A stretch of DNA of 64,000 nucleotides from Bacillota bacterium (GTDB lineage Bacteria > Bacillota_A > Clostridia > Lachnospirales > Lachnospiraceae), in the NCBI GenBank assembly GCA_023407175.1, contig JAEYMU010000017.1:1-64000 (forward strand). Reading direction: 5' to 3'. Under the pieces are notes generated by a model that was not told the origin of the DNA, searched no databases, and was given only the letters and a program-made list of their open reading frames with translations. Position 1 is the first letter of the stretch. Each line of letters opens with the position of its first letter. Of the stretch, positions 16,196 through 24,656 are shown piece after piece. The position numbers were made by a program, and so were the translations under genes.

Positions 16196-16944
16196 TGAGT
16201 ATTATTACAACGAGGAACTTAAATCTCTATTACGGAGATAAGCAGGCACTGAACAATGTAAGTATGGAGATAGAAAAGAATGAGATTACCGCATTGATCG
16301 GTCCTTCGGGCTGCGGTAAATCAACCTTTTTGCGAGCTTTAAACCGGATGAATGATATCATTGCAAACTGTAAAATTACCGGGGAAGTGATTTATGATAA
16401 TATCAATATTTATGAAAATAAGATAGACCCGATGCTGATCCGTAAGAAAATAGGAATGGTATTTCAAAAGCCGAATCCTTTCCCGCTAAGCATCTATGAC
16501 AACATCGCCTACGCTCCCAGATACCATGGCAAAAGAAAAAGAGAGCTGGATGAAATTGTGGAAAACAGTCTGAAGGCGGCGGCTCTCTGGGAGGAGGTAA
16601 AGGACCGGTTAAAGAAAAGCGCGCTTTCTCTTTCCGGCGGACAGCAGCAGCGTCTGTGCATTGCCAGAACGGTTGCATTAAATCCTGAGGTTATATTATT
16701 GGATGAAGCCACCAGTGCCCTGGACCCGATTTCAACCTATAAGATTGAGGATTTGCTGGGTGAATTAAAGAAGTCCTATACAGTCGTTATTGTCACACAT
16801 AATATGCAGCAGGCTTCACGTATCGCAGATAAAACAGCCTTCTTCCTGCTCGGTGATTTAATTGAATATGATACAACCGAAGTAATCTTTACCAATCCCA
16901 AGACTCAAAAAACCTTGGATTATGTAAGCGGACACTTTGGATAA
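16195..16944 (+). CDS. pstB: Phosphate ABC transporter ATPase PstB
   Basis: 249-aa ATPase energising phosphate import. Walker [10 protein letters not shown] (about 33-41), Q-loop [17 protein letters not shown] (PstB-specific), signature LSGGQQQR, Walker [15 protein letters not shown]-loop IVTHNM. The gene closes the operon and a terminator follows 8 bases after the stop; no phoU follows, although phoU is the usual last gene of pst operons. Confidence 0.95.
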   Translation: MSIITTRNLNLYYGDKQALNNVSMEIEKNEITALIGPSGCGKSTFLRALNRMNDIIANCKITGEVIYDNINIYENKIDPMLIRKKIGMVFQKPNPFPLSIYDNIAYAPRYHGKRKRELDEIVENSLKAAALWEEVKDRLKKSALSLSGGQQQRLCIARTVALNPEVILLDEATSALDPISTYKIEDLLGELKKSYTVVIVTHNMQQASRIADKTAFFLLGDLIEYDTTEVIFTNPKTQKTLDYVSGHFG

Positions 16945-16951
16945 CAGCAGA

Positions 16952-16983
16952 GGATGTCACAAAACAGTGACATCCCTTTTTAT
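16952..16983 (+). terminator. Rho-independent terminator of the pst operon
   Basis: GGATGTCAC (16952-16960) with GTGACATCC (16967-16975), then CTTTTTAT. Confidence 0.9.
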
Positions 16984-16996
16984 CGGGGTGCGTACA

Positions 16997-17176
16997 GGGC
17001 AGAGGAAAAGCCAACTGGTAAGGTTGGCTTTGAGGGGGAGAAAATTTATGAAAAAATCTATGTTAAAATACTTGTAAGCCGTTTTGTTTGATTAACTTTA
17101 TAAGCTTATTATAATGGCAAAGTGTGTTCAAAATATTTTCAATTAGTGAACATTTTATGAAATAATTGAAACTGGT
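16997..17176 (+). repeat. Tandem repeat unit 1 (hairpin, tiny ORF, promoter)
   Basis: First of three head-to-tail units (periods 180 and 174 bases). Order: CAGAGG; hairpin AAGCCAAC (17008-17015) with GTTGGCTT (17023-17030); ribosome-site-like GAGGGGGAG; tiny ORF MKKSMLKYL (17048-17077); promoter TTGATT (17088-17093), 16-base spacer, TATAAT (17110-17115). The promoter would transcribe into the hairpin of unit 2, giving an RNA of roughly 90 bases. Confidence 0.75.
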
Positions 17177-17350
17177 GGGCAGAGGAAAAGCCAACGTATT
17201 AGGTTGGCTTAAGGGGGGGAGAAATTATGAAAATCTATGTTAATTTACTTGTAAGCGTTGTTTTGTTTAACTCTATGAACTTATTATATAAGCAAAATGT
17301 GTAGAAAATATATTCAATTGATGAACATTTTATGAAGATTTTTATCCCAG
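17177..17350 (+). repeat. Tandem repeat unit 2
   Basis: Hairpin AAGCCAAC (17188-17195) with GTTGGCTT (17203-17210); the stem is identical to unit 1 while the loop differs. The ribosome site AGGGGGGAG precedes a 25-codon ORF (17227-17304). A weaker promoter, TTGTTT (17263-17268)-16-TATATA (17285-17290), reads toward unit 3. Compared with units 1 and 3 it lacks two A residues early in the ORF, which opens the longer frame. Confidence 0.75.
17227..17304 (+). CDS. Possible 25-aa hydrophobic peptide in repeat unit 2
   Basis: Reads MKIYVNLLVSVVLFNSMNLL plus YKQNV: a short basic N-terminus, one hydrophobic stretch able to span a membrane, and a polar tail, with AGGGGGGAG 8 bases upstream of the ATG. 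This size and shape fits type I toxin peptides and leader peptides. The homologous frames in units 1 and 3 stop after nine codons because of two extra A residues. Whether it is translated is unknown; it may equally be a by-product of a structured RNA. Confidence 0.3.
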   Translation: MKIYVNLLVSVVLFNSMNLLYKQNV

Positions 17351-17520
17351 GGACAGAGGAAAAGCCAACGGGTCAGGTTGGCTTTTTTGGGAGGGATATT
17401 TGATGAAAAAATCTATGTTAAAATACTTGTAAGCGTTTTGTTTGATTAACTTTATAGCTTTATTATAAGGGTAAGTTGTGTACGAATTATATAAAAACGG
17501 TGAATATTTTATGAAAATTA
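17351..17520 (+). repeat. Tandem repeat unit 3
   Basis: Hairpin AAGCCAAC (17362-17369) with GTTGGC (17377-17382) followed by six T, so here it is a proper terminator. Then GGGAGGG, tiny ORF MKKSMLKYL (17403-17432) and promoter TTGATT (17442-17447), 16 bases, TATAAG (17464-17469). The RNA from this promoter would stop at the terminator at 17518-17570. Confidence 0.75.
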
Positions 17521-17570
17521 TCCGACAGAGTTATTTTACAAATACACTTCTGCCGGATAAGGTCTTTTTA
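17518..17570 (+). terminator. Terminator ending the tandem array
   Basis: TTATCCGACAGA (17518-17529) pairs with TCTGCCGGATAA (17549-17560) at 11 of 12 positions, followed by GGTCTTTTTA. Confidence 0.7.
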
Positions 17571-17700
17571 CAGGGTAGCTTTTGTTCCTATATTTATTAA
17601 AATACAATTAAGATCAGTAAGATAAAATTTATTTCTTTTCAAATATATGATAGAATATATAAAATGCAAGCAGGCTTATGATATGCGGAAGGGTGTAATT

Positions 17701-18768
17701 ATGAAGTTTATACATATAGCGGATATCCATCTGGGGGCGGAACCGGATGCCAATATGGCCTGGGGACCTCAGCGAAAGAAGGAGATATGGGACAGCTTTC
17801 AGAATATAATAACGATTTGCAATGAGGAAAAGGCGGAGCTTTTACTGATTGCAGGGGATTTGTTCCACCGCCAGCCCCTGCTGCGGGAATTAAAGGAGGT
17901 CAACTATATCCTTGGTAAGCTTACTACCGCCCAGGTGGTTCTGATGGCGGGCAATCACGATTATATTGGGCCAAGGTCCTATTATCAGGAGTTTGAATGG
18001 AATGAAAGAGTCCATATGTTTCCCAGGGAGACTATGGAGACTATAGAATTTCCTAAGCTTGGTGCACAGGTTTACGGATTAAGCTATTGCAGGAAGGACA
18101 TTACCGAACCCTTGTATGATACGGTAAAGCCGGAGCAGAATGATAAGCTACATATTCTACTTGCCCATGGCGGTGACGAGAGGAATATCCCCATGAACCG
18201 GAAGAAATTATTGAATTCGGGGTTTGATTATATTGCACTCGGGCATATCCATAAGCCGGAGATCATCAGTGAAAGGATGGCCTACTGCGGCTCTCTTGAG
18301 CCGACGGATAAGAACGATCTTGGGGAGAGAGGCTATATTCTTGGGGAAATTTCGCGAAAGGATACCGGAGCTTATACAACAGAAATCCGTTTTGTTTCAA
18401 GCTGTGCGCGCAGATATCTAAGAATTGGTTTGCCGGTGAACCAGAATACGACGAATACCTCCCTGCTTGATCAGGCAAAGGAGGCCATACAGGCGGGTGG
18501 AGCCGCCAATATTTATTCCTTTACGATTCAGGGGATCAGGGATGAACTGATACATTTTGACAGGGAAGCCCTAAGGAAGGCGGGAAATGTACTGGAGGTT
18601 TTGGATGAATCCATACCCGATTATGATTTTGATGCTCTTTACCGGGAGAATTCCGATAATATGATAGGGATGTTTATACAAAAGATACGAGAACGGGCAA
18701 ATCAGGATGAAACGGCCAAGAAGGCACTGTATTATGGAATAGAAGCGCTGCTTAATGCAAAGGATTGA
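17701..18768 (+). CDS. SbcD/YhaO-like DNA repair metallophosphoesterase
   Basis: 355-aa calcineurin-like phosphoesterase, the nuclease half of an SbcD/Mre11-type pair. Metal-binding motifs in order: ADIHLG, GDLFHR, GNHDY, LLAHGGDE, LGHIHKP. Known family members cut DNA ends and hairpins together with an SMC-like ATPase, and the next gene encodes one. ATG 17701 is chosen because GGAAGGG lies about 8 bases upstream and MKFIHIADIHLG is the standard N-terminus; the in-frame ATG at 17647 would add 18 atypical residues. The pairing with a YhaN-type ATPase suggests YhaO as the closer relative. Confidence 0.9.
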   Translation: MKFIHIADIHLGAEPDANMAWGPQRKKEIWDSFQNIITICNEEKAELLLIAGDLFHRQPLLRELKEVNYILGKLTTAQVVLMAGNHDYIGPRSYYQEFEWNERVHMFPRETMETIEFPKLGAQVYGLSYCRKDITEPLYDTVKPEQNDKLHILLAHGGDERNIPMNRKKLLNSGFDYIALGHIHKPEIISERMAYCGSLEPTDKNDLGERGYILGEISRKDTGAYTTEIRFVSSCARRYLRIGLPVNQNTTNTSLLDQAKEAIQAGGAANIYSFTIQGIRDELIHFDREALRKAGNVLEVLDESIPDYDFDALYRENSDNMIGMFIQKIRERANQDETAKKALYYGIEALLNAKD

Positions 18769-18831
18769 TACGCCCTGCGATCAGTGGGTGTATACTACCA
18801 GGGAAAGAAACAAGAAAGGGTTTGGTCAAGA

Positions 18832-20928
18832 ATGATTTTTACTAAGCTTAAACTGAACTATTTTGGGCAGTTTACAAACCGTGAGATAGAGTTAAAGCCG
18901 GGCATTAACCTGATTTATGGTGAGAATGAGGCCGGAAAATCGACCATACACACCTTTATCCGGGGAATGCTGTTTGGAATAGAGCGCTTAAGGGGCAGGG
19001 GGGCTGCTTCCAAAGAGGACATTTATACCAGGTATTTACCCTGGGACTATCCGGGGGCATATGGAGGAAGTCTGGACCTGCGGATTGGAGATAAGGATTA
19101 CCGCCTTCAGCGCAGCCTCCATGTAAGTGATAAGAGCTTTGTTATATTGGATTTGGCAACGGGAAGAGAGGTTAAGCTCAAAGAAGGGCTGATTGGTGAA
19201 TTACTGCCGGGGCTTACGGAATCCGCCTATAAGAATACCATCAGCATGGAACAGCTGAAGGCTGCAACGGATGCTGAGCTGGCGGCCCAGGTTCGTAATT
19301 ACATAGCGAACCTGTCCATAGCAAAGAGCAAGGAGGTCAATGTTGCCAAGGCCATCACCAGCCTGACAGACCAGAGGAAGCAGCTGGAGACTGTTCAGAA
19401 TACAGCACAGTTGAAGGCGCTGCAGGCAGCCATTGACGCAGGGCTGGAGAAGGAAGAGCGTCTGGAGCAGCTGACAGGAAAGCTTCGGGAGCTGCTTGTG
19501 CAGGAGCAGAGGCTTTTACAGCATAAAAGTGCGATCGCAGATCAGGTAGATCGGGAGACGGTAAAAAGAATGGAACAGCTGCCGGCTGTTCTTGAACAAT
19601 ACCGGAGCTATCAGGAATTAATCAGACAGGAGAATAATTTAAGGCAGCAGGAACAGATACTTAAGGAGAAAATAGAGGCAGGAGAGAAGGAATACCAGGC
19701 ATCGGCTTCGCTTAGGGAGGATGTCGAACAGCTTGGTCAGCTGCAAGGTGAGCTTTATGATATGGATAAAGCTGTTTCGGAACTAGAAGGAGAGGAAAAG
19801 CGTCTAAATAAAAGAGTGAGGGAGAGCACCTTCATAAGCATTCTGCCCTGCGTTGCTCTGGGGCTGCTGATTTGGAGTGTTACAGGCTTTCAGCCGGTGG
19901 GCTGGTTTTTGTTATGGGGACTGGCCATTACTGGGGGAGCTTTATGTATTTTGCTTACTATGGTCCGGCTTCGTAAGCTGAAAGCCTTTCTTAATAAGAA
20001 GAAGGAGCAGGTACAAAAAAGAGCGTTCCTGCAAACGCAGCTTACAGCTATTCTGGGAAAGTATGGCCTTGCTCGTATGGAGGAGCTTCCTTCCAGACAG
20101 GAGGCGGTAATCCGAAATTCCTATGAGCTGGAGCATGCCAGGAAGCAGCAGGAGGAACAAAAGCAGAGGCTTCAGGAGCTGGAGGATAAGCGGGATGTGC
20201 TGTATGAAACGATTATGAAATATCTGCAGAATTTTACTCCCGAGGAGGAGCTTACCGATGGGGCCATCGAACGGCTGCAGCAGGCTGTTGAAGAAAAACG
20301 CCGGGAGACATCAGGAATGCTTGCACAGCTTAACAGACAGCAGGAAGACCTTAGGCTTGGTATCGAAAAGCTTCGCTGGGAAATCTCCACTCTGGAGGGG
20401 AATGAAGAAGAGCTGCAAAGGAACAGGGAGAGCTATAAGGAGCTTGAACAAAGGCAGAGGGAAGCTGCCACGGAGCAGGAAGCGGTTAAGCTGGCGCTTT
20501 CTGTAATTCAGGAGCTGTCCACAGAAATTCATGACAGCTTCGGACAACAGCTGAACAGTGCCGTAACCAAGGTAATCAGCAGGATTACCGGACAGAAATA
20601 TAAGGACATCAAGGTAGACGAGAAGCTGGAGGTCAAGGTGGGCTGGAAGGACGATTATGTACTTCTGGAGCGCTTAAGTGCCGGTACCATGGAGCAGGTT
20701 TATTTTGCACTGCGCATGGCAGTGGCGGACCTGCTGCTTGGAAGGGATGAAGCCCCGCTTTTACTGGATGACAGCCTGGCCCTTTATGATGAATCCAGGG
20801 TAAAGGCCTGCTTAAGGGAGCTTTCTGAAAGAAAACAGGTGATATTATTTACCTGTCACAAAAGAGAGCAGCAGCTTCTTAAGGAGCTGGATATCGCATA
20901 TCATCTGGTGGAGCTGTCACAGGGCTGA
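18832..20928 (+). CDS. YhaN-like SMC/Rad50-type ATPase with coiled coils and a membrane hairpin
   Basis: 698 aa. The N-terminus has Walker A GENEAGKST (about 30-38) after LKLNYFGQFTNREIELKPGINLIYG. Long Q/E/L-rich coiled coils flank a hydrophobic pair of helices (about residues 335-380: SILPCVALGLLIWSV and GWFLLWGLAITGGALCILL). The C-terminus has the signature LSAGTMEQVYFALRMA and Walker B LLLDDSLALYDE. The membrane pair in the middle of the coils is typical of YhaN rather than SbcC. It should bridge DNA ends with the SbcD-like nuclease encoded just upstream. ATG 18832 follows GAAAGGG; a GTG 16 codons earlier is less likely. Confidence 0.88.
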   Translation: MIFTKLKLNYFGQFTNREIELKPGINLIYGENEAGKSTIHTFIRGMLFGIERLRGRGAASKEDIYTRYLPWDYPGAYGGSLDLRIGDKDYRLQRSLHVSDKSFVILDLATGREVKLKEGLIGELLPGLTESAYKNTISMEQLKAATDAELAAQVRNYIANLSIAKSKEVNVAKAITSLTDQRKQLETVQNTAQLKALQAAIDAGLEKEERLEQLTGKLRELLVQEQRLLQHKSAIADQVDRETVKRMEQLPAVLEQYRSYQELIRQENNLRQQEQILKEKIEAGEKEYQASASLREDVEQLGQLQGELYDMDKAVSELEGEEKRLNKRVRESTFISILPCVALGLLIWSVTGFQPVGWFLLWGLAITGGALCILLTMVRLRKLKAFLNKKKEQVQKRAFLQTQLTAILGKYGLARMEELPSRQEAVIRNSYELEHARKQQEEQKQRLQELEDKRDVLYETIMKYLQNFTPEEELTDGAIERLQQAVEEKRRETSGMLAQLNRQQEDLRLGIEKLRWEISTLEGNEEELQRNRESYKELEQRQREAATEQEAVKLALSVIQELSTEIHDSFGQQLNSAVTKVISRITGQKYKDIKVDEKLEVKVGWKDDYVLLERLSAGTMEQVYFALRMAVADLLLGRDEAPLLLDDSLALYDESRVKACLRELSERKQVILFTCHKREQQLLKELDIAYHLVELSQG

Positions 20929-20947
20929 CCTGGAAGGAGGCGTTTTT

Positions 20948-23245
20948 ATGCCAAAAGACAACGGAGTTAAGAAAAAGAAAACAAAGAGTAAATTAAGACA
21001 TAGAGTTAAAATCACGGTGCAGCTGATTGTATTGTTGACATTGCTGGCAATACTGGCAGCCATACTTTATTTCTATCTGGCTTACGGTAAGACGATTCTT
21101 CGGATGCAATCCGAAGCAAAGCAAATGGTGGAAGCTTCTACTGAGGATACCTTCAAGGCCTCGCAGACCAGTCTGGTATATGATACGGACGGGAATTTAA
21201 TCTCCACCCTGAAATCGGAGAAGGATGTCTATTATCTGAAATACGAGGACATTCCTACTGCGGCAATTGATGCACTGGTAGTAACGGAGGACAGAAAATT
21301 CTTTGAACATGGCGGTGTGGATTACTGGGCGAATGTCAGGGCGGCAATCGAACTGATTAAGCATAAGGGACATATTACACAAGGCGCCAGCACCATCACA
21401 CAGCAGCTGGCAAGGAGTGTTTTCCTTACGCAGGAGGTAACCTATACCAGAAAGATCAAGGAGATCTTTGTAGCACAGGAGCTTGAAAAGAAATACAGTA
21501 AAAATAAGATCATGGAGTTTTATTTGAATTCCATTTACTTTGCCAATGGTCATTACGGGATACAGGCAGCGGCACAGGCATATTTTGGGGAAGGGGTTAA
21601 CGCCTTAAGCCTGTCACAGATAGCCTTCCTTTGCGCCATTCCCAACAGCCCCAACCGTTACAACCCCCTCACTAATTATGATAATACTCTGGAGCGGCGG
21701 GATAGAATTCTTAAGCAGATGTACGAAAATGACAAAATTGATGAGACGGAATACGAAAATGCGTTGAATGAAACTATCACACTGGTACAGAGCAGTAAGT
21801 CAAAGACGGATTATGTGGAGACCTATGTTTATTATTGTGCTATTCGGGCCTTGATGGAGCAGCAGGGCTTTGAAATCCAGTATGAGTTTGACAGTGAAGA
21901 AGATCAGAAGGCCTATGATGAGGAATATGATGATCTGTACTACAGCATCCAGAAGGATTTGTACATCCACGGCTACCGTATCTATACCTCAATTGACATG
22001 GATAAGCAGGAATTATTGCAGCAGGCGGTAGACGAGGAGCTGAAGGCTTTTACAGATATGGATGAAAATGGTGTATATAAGATGCAGGGAGCTGCGGTCT
22101 GCATCGATAATGATACGGGAAGGGTAGTAGCGATTGTCGGAGGAAGGCAGCAGGATTTGGGCAGCTTTACGCTGAACAGGGCATATCAGAGCTACCGGCA
22201 GCCGGGCAGCTCCATCAAGCCGCTGATTGTCTATACCCCCTCCTTTGAGCAGAGCTATACTCCGGAGAGTATTGTTAATGATGTATATACCAAGGATGGC
22301 CCGAAGAATTCGGATGGGAAATACCTGGGAAAGATAAAGCTGCAGAAAGCGCTTGAAAAATCCATCAATACAATTGCCTGGCAGCTGTTTAAAGAGCTAA
22401 CGCCCAAGGTGGGATTATCCTATCTGCTTAATATGAACTTTTCAAAAATCTCGGAAAGTGACTATACCCTTGCCGCAGCCCTTGGAGGTCTGACGAATGG
22501 CGTCAGTCCGATTGAGATGGCATCAGGCTATGCAACCCTGGAGAACGACGGGTATTACAGGGAACCCACCTGTATTGTTAAAATTATGGACTCGGAAGGA
22601 AATGAAGTAGCCGGCAGCGAGACACAGGAAAAGGAAATCTATGATACCAGAGCCGCAAGAATTATGACGGAGGCTTTGACCGGAGTAATCAAGAATGGAA
22701 CCGCCAAGGGGCTGGGACTTAAAAATACCATCAGTGCAGGAAAAACCGGAACCACCAATGATAAGAGGGATGGTTGGTTTGTTGGATATACACCCTATTA
22801 TACCACAAGTGTATGGGTTGGCTACGACATTCCAAAGACAGTCAGTGATTTGATGGGCTCCAGCTATCCGGGCAGAATATGGCATGCGTTTATGGATGAG
22901 ATTCATACAAAGTCTATGACCAGAACCTTTGAATATTATGACTGGAGGGCGGAGATTGAGGAAGAACAGATAACAGTAACTCCGACCCAGGCTCCGACAC
23001 CCACCCAGGTTACGGAGGAGGAAGGACTGCCGGAGGATAACACGGAAACTACGCCGGAGGGTGGTCAGGACACCACGGGGGAGGAAGGAACAGGAGAGAA
23101 CCAGGCGGATAATCCGGACGACACCACGGGCGGAGAGGTCAGCGTTACTGCGACCCCTACACCGGAGGATACTTTCCCGGAGGATACAGTTGATGAGCCG
23201 GCTATAGACGGAGAAGATACAGTGCAGGAAAATGACCTCCCATAA
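20948..23245 (+). CDS. Class A penicillin-binding protein (PBP1a-like glycosyltransferase/transpeptidase)
   Basis: 765-aa peptidoglycan polymerase. Basic N-terminus, one membrane anchor (about 22-46), GT51 domain with EDRKFFEHGGVD (E114), GASTITQQLARS and RKIKEIFVAQELE, then the transpeptidase with SxxK as S421-S-I-K424, SxN as S472-I-N474, and KTG at 599-601 (SAGKTGTTNDKRDGW). The last 90 residues are an acidic, proline/threonine-rich, low-complexity tail outside the membrane. The ribosome site GGAGG is strong. It starts 19 bases after the ATPase gene, so the three genes may share a transcript. Ends at a convergent terminator. Confidence 0.93.
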   Translation: MPKDNGVKKKKTKSKLRHRVKITVQLIVLLTLLAILAAILYFYLAYGKTILRMQSEAKQMVEASTEDTFKASQTSLVYDTDGNLISTLKSEKDVYYLKYEDIPTAAIDALVVTEDRKFFEHGGVDYWANVRAAIELIKHKGHITQGASTITQQLARSVFLTQEVTYTRKIKEIFVAQELEKKYSKNKIMEFYLNSIYFANGHYGIQAAAQAYFGEGVNALSLSQIAFLCAIPNSPNRYNPLTNYDNTLERRDRILKQMYENDKIDETEYENALNETITLVQSSKSKTDYVETYVYYCAIRALMEQQGFEIQYEFDSEEDQKAYDEEYDDLYYSIQKDLYIHGYRIYTSIDMDKQELLQQAVDEELKAFTDMDENGVYKMQGAAVCIDNDTGRVVAIVGGRQQDLGSFTLNRAYQSYRQPGSSIKPLIVYTPSFEQSYTPESIVNDVYTKDGPKNSDGKYLGKIKLQKALEKSINTIAWQLFKELTPKVGLSYLLNMNFSKISESDYTLAAALGGLTNGVSPIEMASGYATLENDGYYREPTCIVKIMDSEGNEVAGSETQEKEIYDTRAARIMTEALTGVIKNGTAKGLGLKNTISAGKTGTTNDKRDGWFVGYTPYYTTSVWVGYDIPKTVSDLMGSSYPGRIWHAFMDEIHTKSMTRTFEYYDWRAEIEEEQITVTPTQAPTPTQVTEEEGLPEDNTETTPEGGQDTTGEEGTGENQADNPDDTTGGEVSVTATPTPEDTFPEDTVDEPAIDGEDTVQENDLP

Positions 23246-23256
23246 ATCACTAAAAA

Positions 23257-23316
23257 ACAGGCACCCTGGCACCTGATTGCTTTGCAGCATCAGAGAGCTT
23301 GAGTGCCTGTCCTTTA
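23257..23316. terminator. Bidirectional terminator between the PBP gene and prs
   Basis: ACAGGCAC (23257-23264) pairs with GTGCCTGT (23303-23310), with a secondary stem CTGAT/ATCAG inside and A/T-rich tails on both sides. Confidence 0.7.
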
Positions 23317-23347
23317 TTAAGATAATTTATAAAAATAATAATAGAAT

Positions 23348-24550
23348 TTATTCATCGGGTAGATCCTTGTTAATTTTGCCGCCCTGATTATATTCCTTCA
23401 GAATACTCTGAATACGTTCTACAGGATTTAACAGGTTGCTGATACTGCTGTCATGATTGAGGGTATCAATGATAAGCGCGATATATTTGCTCATATCAAC
23501 ATTAATGTACCAGGGCTTGGTTAAGAGCTCGGCAGTCTGGTATACCAGGTTTGTTGTAAGAATACGATGAATCAGTCCCTTTTCATAAGCCTCGTCAATC
23601 TTGGCAAAGCCATTGGTAAATAAACCAAAGGTGGCTGCTACAAAGATTCTTCCGGCATTTCTTTCCTTTAATTCGGAAGCAACGTCAATGATGCTATCGC
23701 CGGAGGAAATCATATCATCTACAATCAGGACATCCTTACCGTTAATATCAGAACCGAGGAATTCATGTGCGACAATCGGATTACGGCCATTAACAATTCT
23801 TGTATAATCACGTCTTTTATAGAACATACCCATGTCAAGACCAAGGACATTGGCGAAATAGACTGCTCTGGACATACCGCCTTCATCGGGGCTGATAACC
23901 ATCATATGGTCTTCGTCAAAACGGATGTCATCCACATTATGAAGCATTGCCTTAATGAACTGATAATTCGGGGCAACGGTTTCGAGACTGTTTAAGGGAA
24001 TTGCATTTTGAACACGGGGATCGTGGGCGTCAAAGGTAAGGATGCTGTCCACACCCATCCGGATCAATTCCTGCAGGGCCAAGGCACAATCGAGGGATTC
24101 TCTGGAGGAACGTCTGTGCTGTCTTCCTTCATAAAGATATGGCATGATAACTGTAATTCTTCTGGCTTTACCACCTACTGCTGCTATTATTCTCTTCAGG
24201 TCCTGATAATGATCGTCGGGTGACATGTGGTTGGCATTTCCGCATACCTTATAGGTTAAGCTATAGTTCGTTACATCTACAAGCAGATAAAGGTCATGAC
24301 CACGAACTGATTCCTTGATCTGGCCCTTCGCCTCTCCGGTACCAAATCTGGGACAACAAGCCTTCATTAAATAAGAAGGTCTCTGATAACCGTAAAATGC
24401 AATTGTTCCCTTGTGTTCGCTTTCTCTTGAATTGCGCCACTCAACAAGATAGTCATTTACATGCTGACCCAGAGTGTTGCTGCTCTCCAGAGCGATAATG
24501 CCAAGCGGTCCCACAGGAATGGTTTCTACGATTTTCTCGTTCTTCGACAT
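23348..24550 (-). CDS. prs: Ribose-phosphate pyrophosphokinase (PRPP synthetase), long divergent form
   Basis: 400 aa, against about 315 for classical bacterial Prs. It should make PRPP from ribose-5-phosphate and ATP for purine, pyrimidine, His and Trp synthesis. The PRPP-binding loop reads VLIVDDMISSGDS and the phosphate-loop region FDAHDPRVQNAIP; the flexible loop reads PYLYEGRQHRRSSRES, where classical enzymes have R-Q-D-R. The extra length is an N-terminal extension and a C-terminal tail. ATG 24550 is chosen over 24565 because GGAGGG lies 7 bases upstream. It has its own promoter. Confidence 0.85.
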   Translation of the reverse strand: MSKNEKIVETIPVGPLGIIALESSNTLGQHVNDYLVEWRNSRESEHKGTIAFYGYQRPSYLMKACCPRFGTGEAKGQIKESVRGHDLYLLVDVTNYSLTYKVCGNANHMSPDDHYQDLKRIIAAVGGKARRITVIMPYLYEGRQHRRSSRESLDCALALQELIRMGVDSILTFDAHDPRVQNAIPLNSLETVAPNYQFIKAMLHNVDDIRFDEDHMMVISPDEGGMSRAVYFANVLGLDMGMFYKRRDYTRIVNGRNPIVAHEFLGSDINGKDVLIVDDMISSGDSIIDVASELKERNAGRIFVAATFGLFTNGFAKIDEAYEKGLIHRILTTNLVYQTAELLTKPWYINVDMSKYIALIIDTLNHDSSISNLLNPVERIQSILKEYNQGGKINKDLPDE

Positions 24551-24600
24551 TAGATTTCCCTCCATGAAATTAAATAGAATTGGTTGTAAAAGCCATTAAA

Positions 24601-24630
24601 GTTATAACATTATATATTTGGTTATGTCAA
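24601..24630 (-). promoter_or_regulatory. prs promoter
   Basis: On the minus strand TTGACA (24630-24625) and TATAAC (24606-24601), 18-base spacer, about 50 bases before the prs start. Confidence 0.6.
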
Positions 24631-24656
24631 TACGATTTTGGTCATATTTTGTGCCT

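Noticed and set aside
16997..17520. Tandem repeats as a CRISPR array
   Set aside because: Units are about 177 bases with internal promoters and ORFs; no short repeats with unique spacers and no cas genes.
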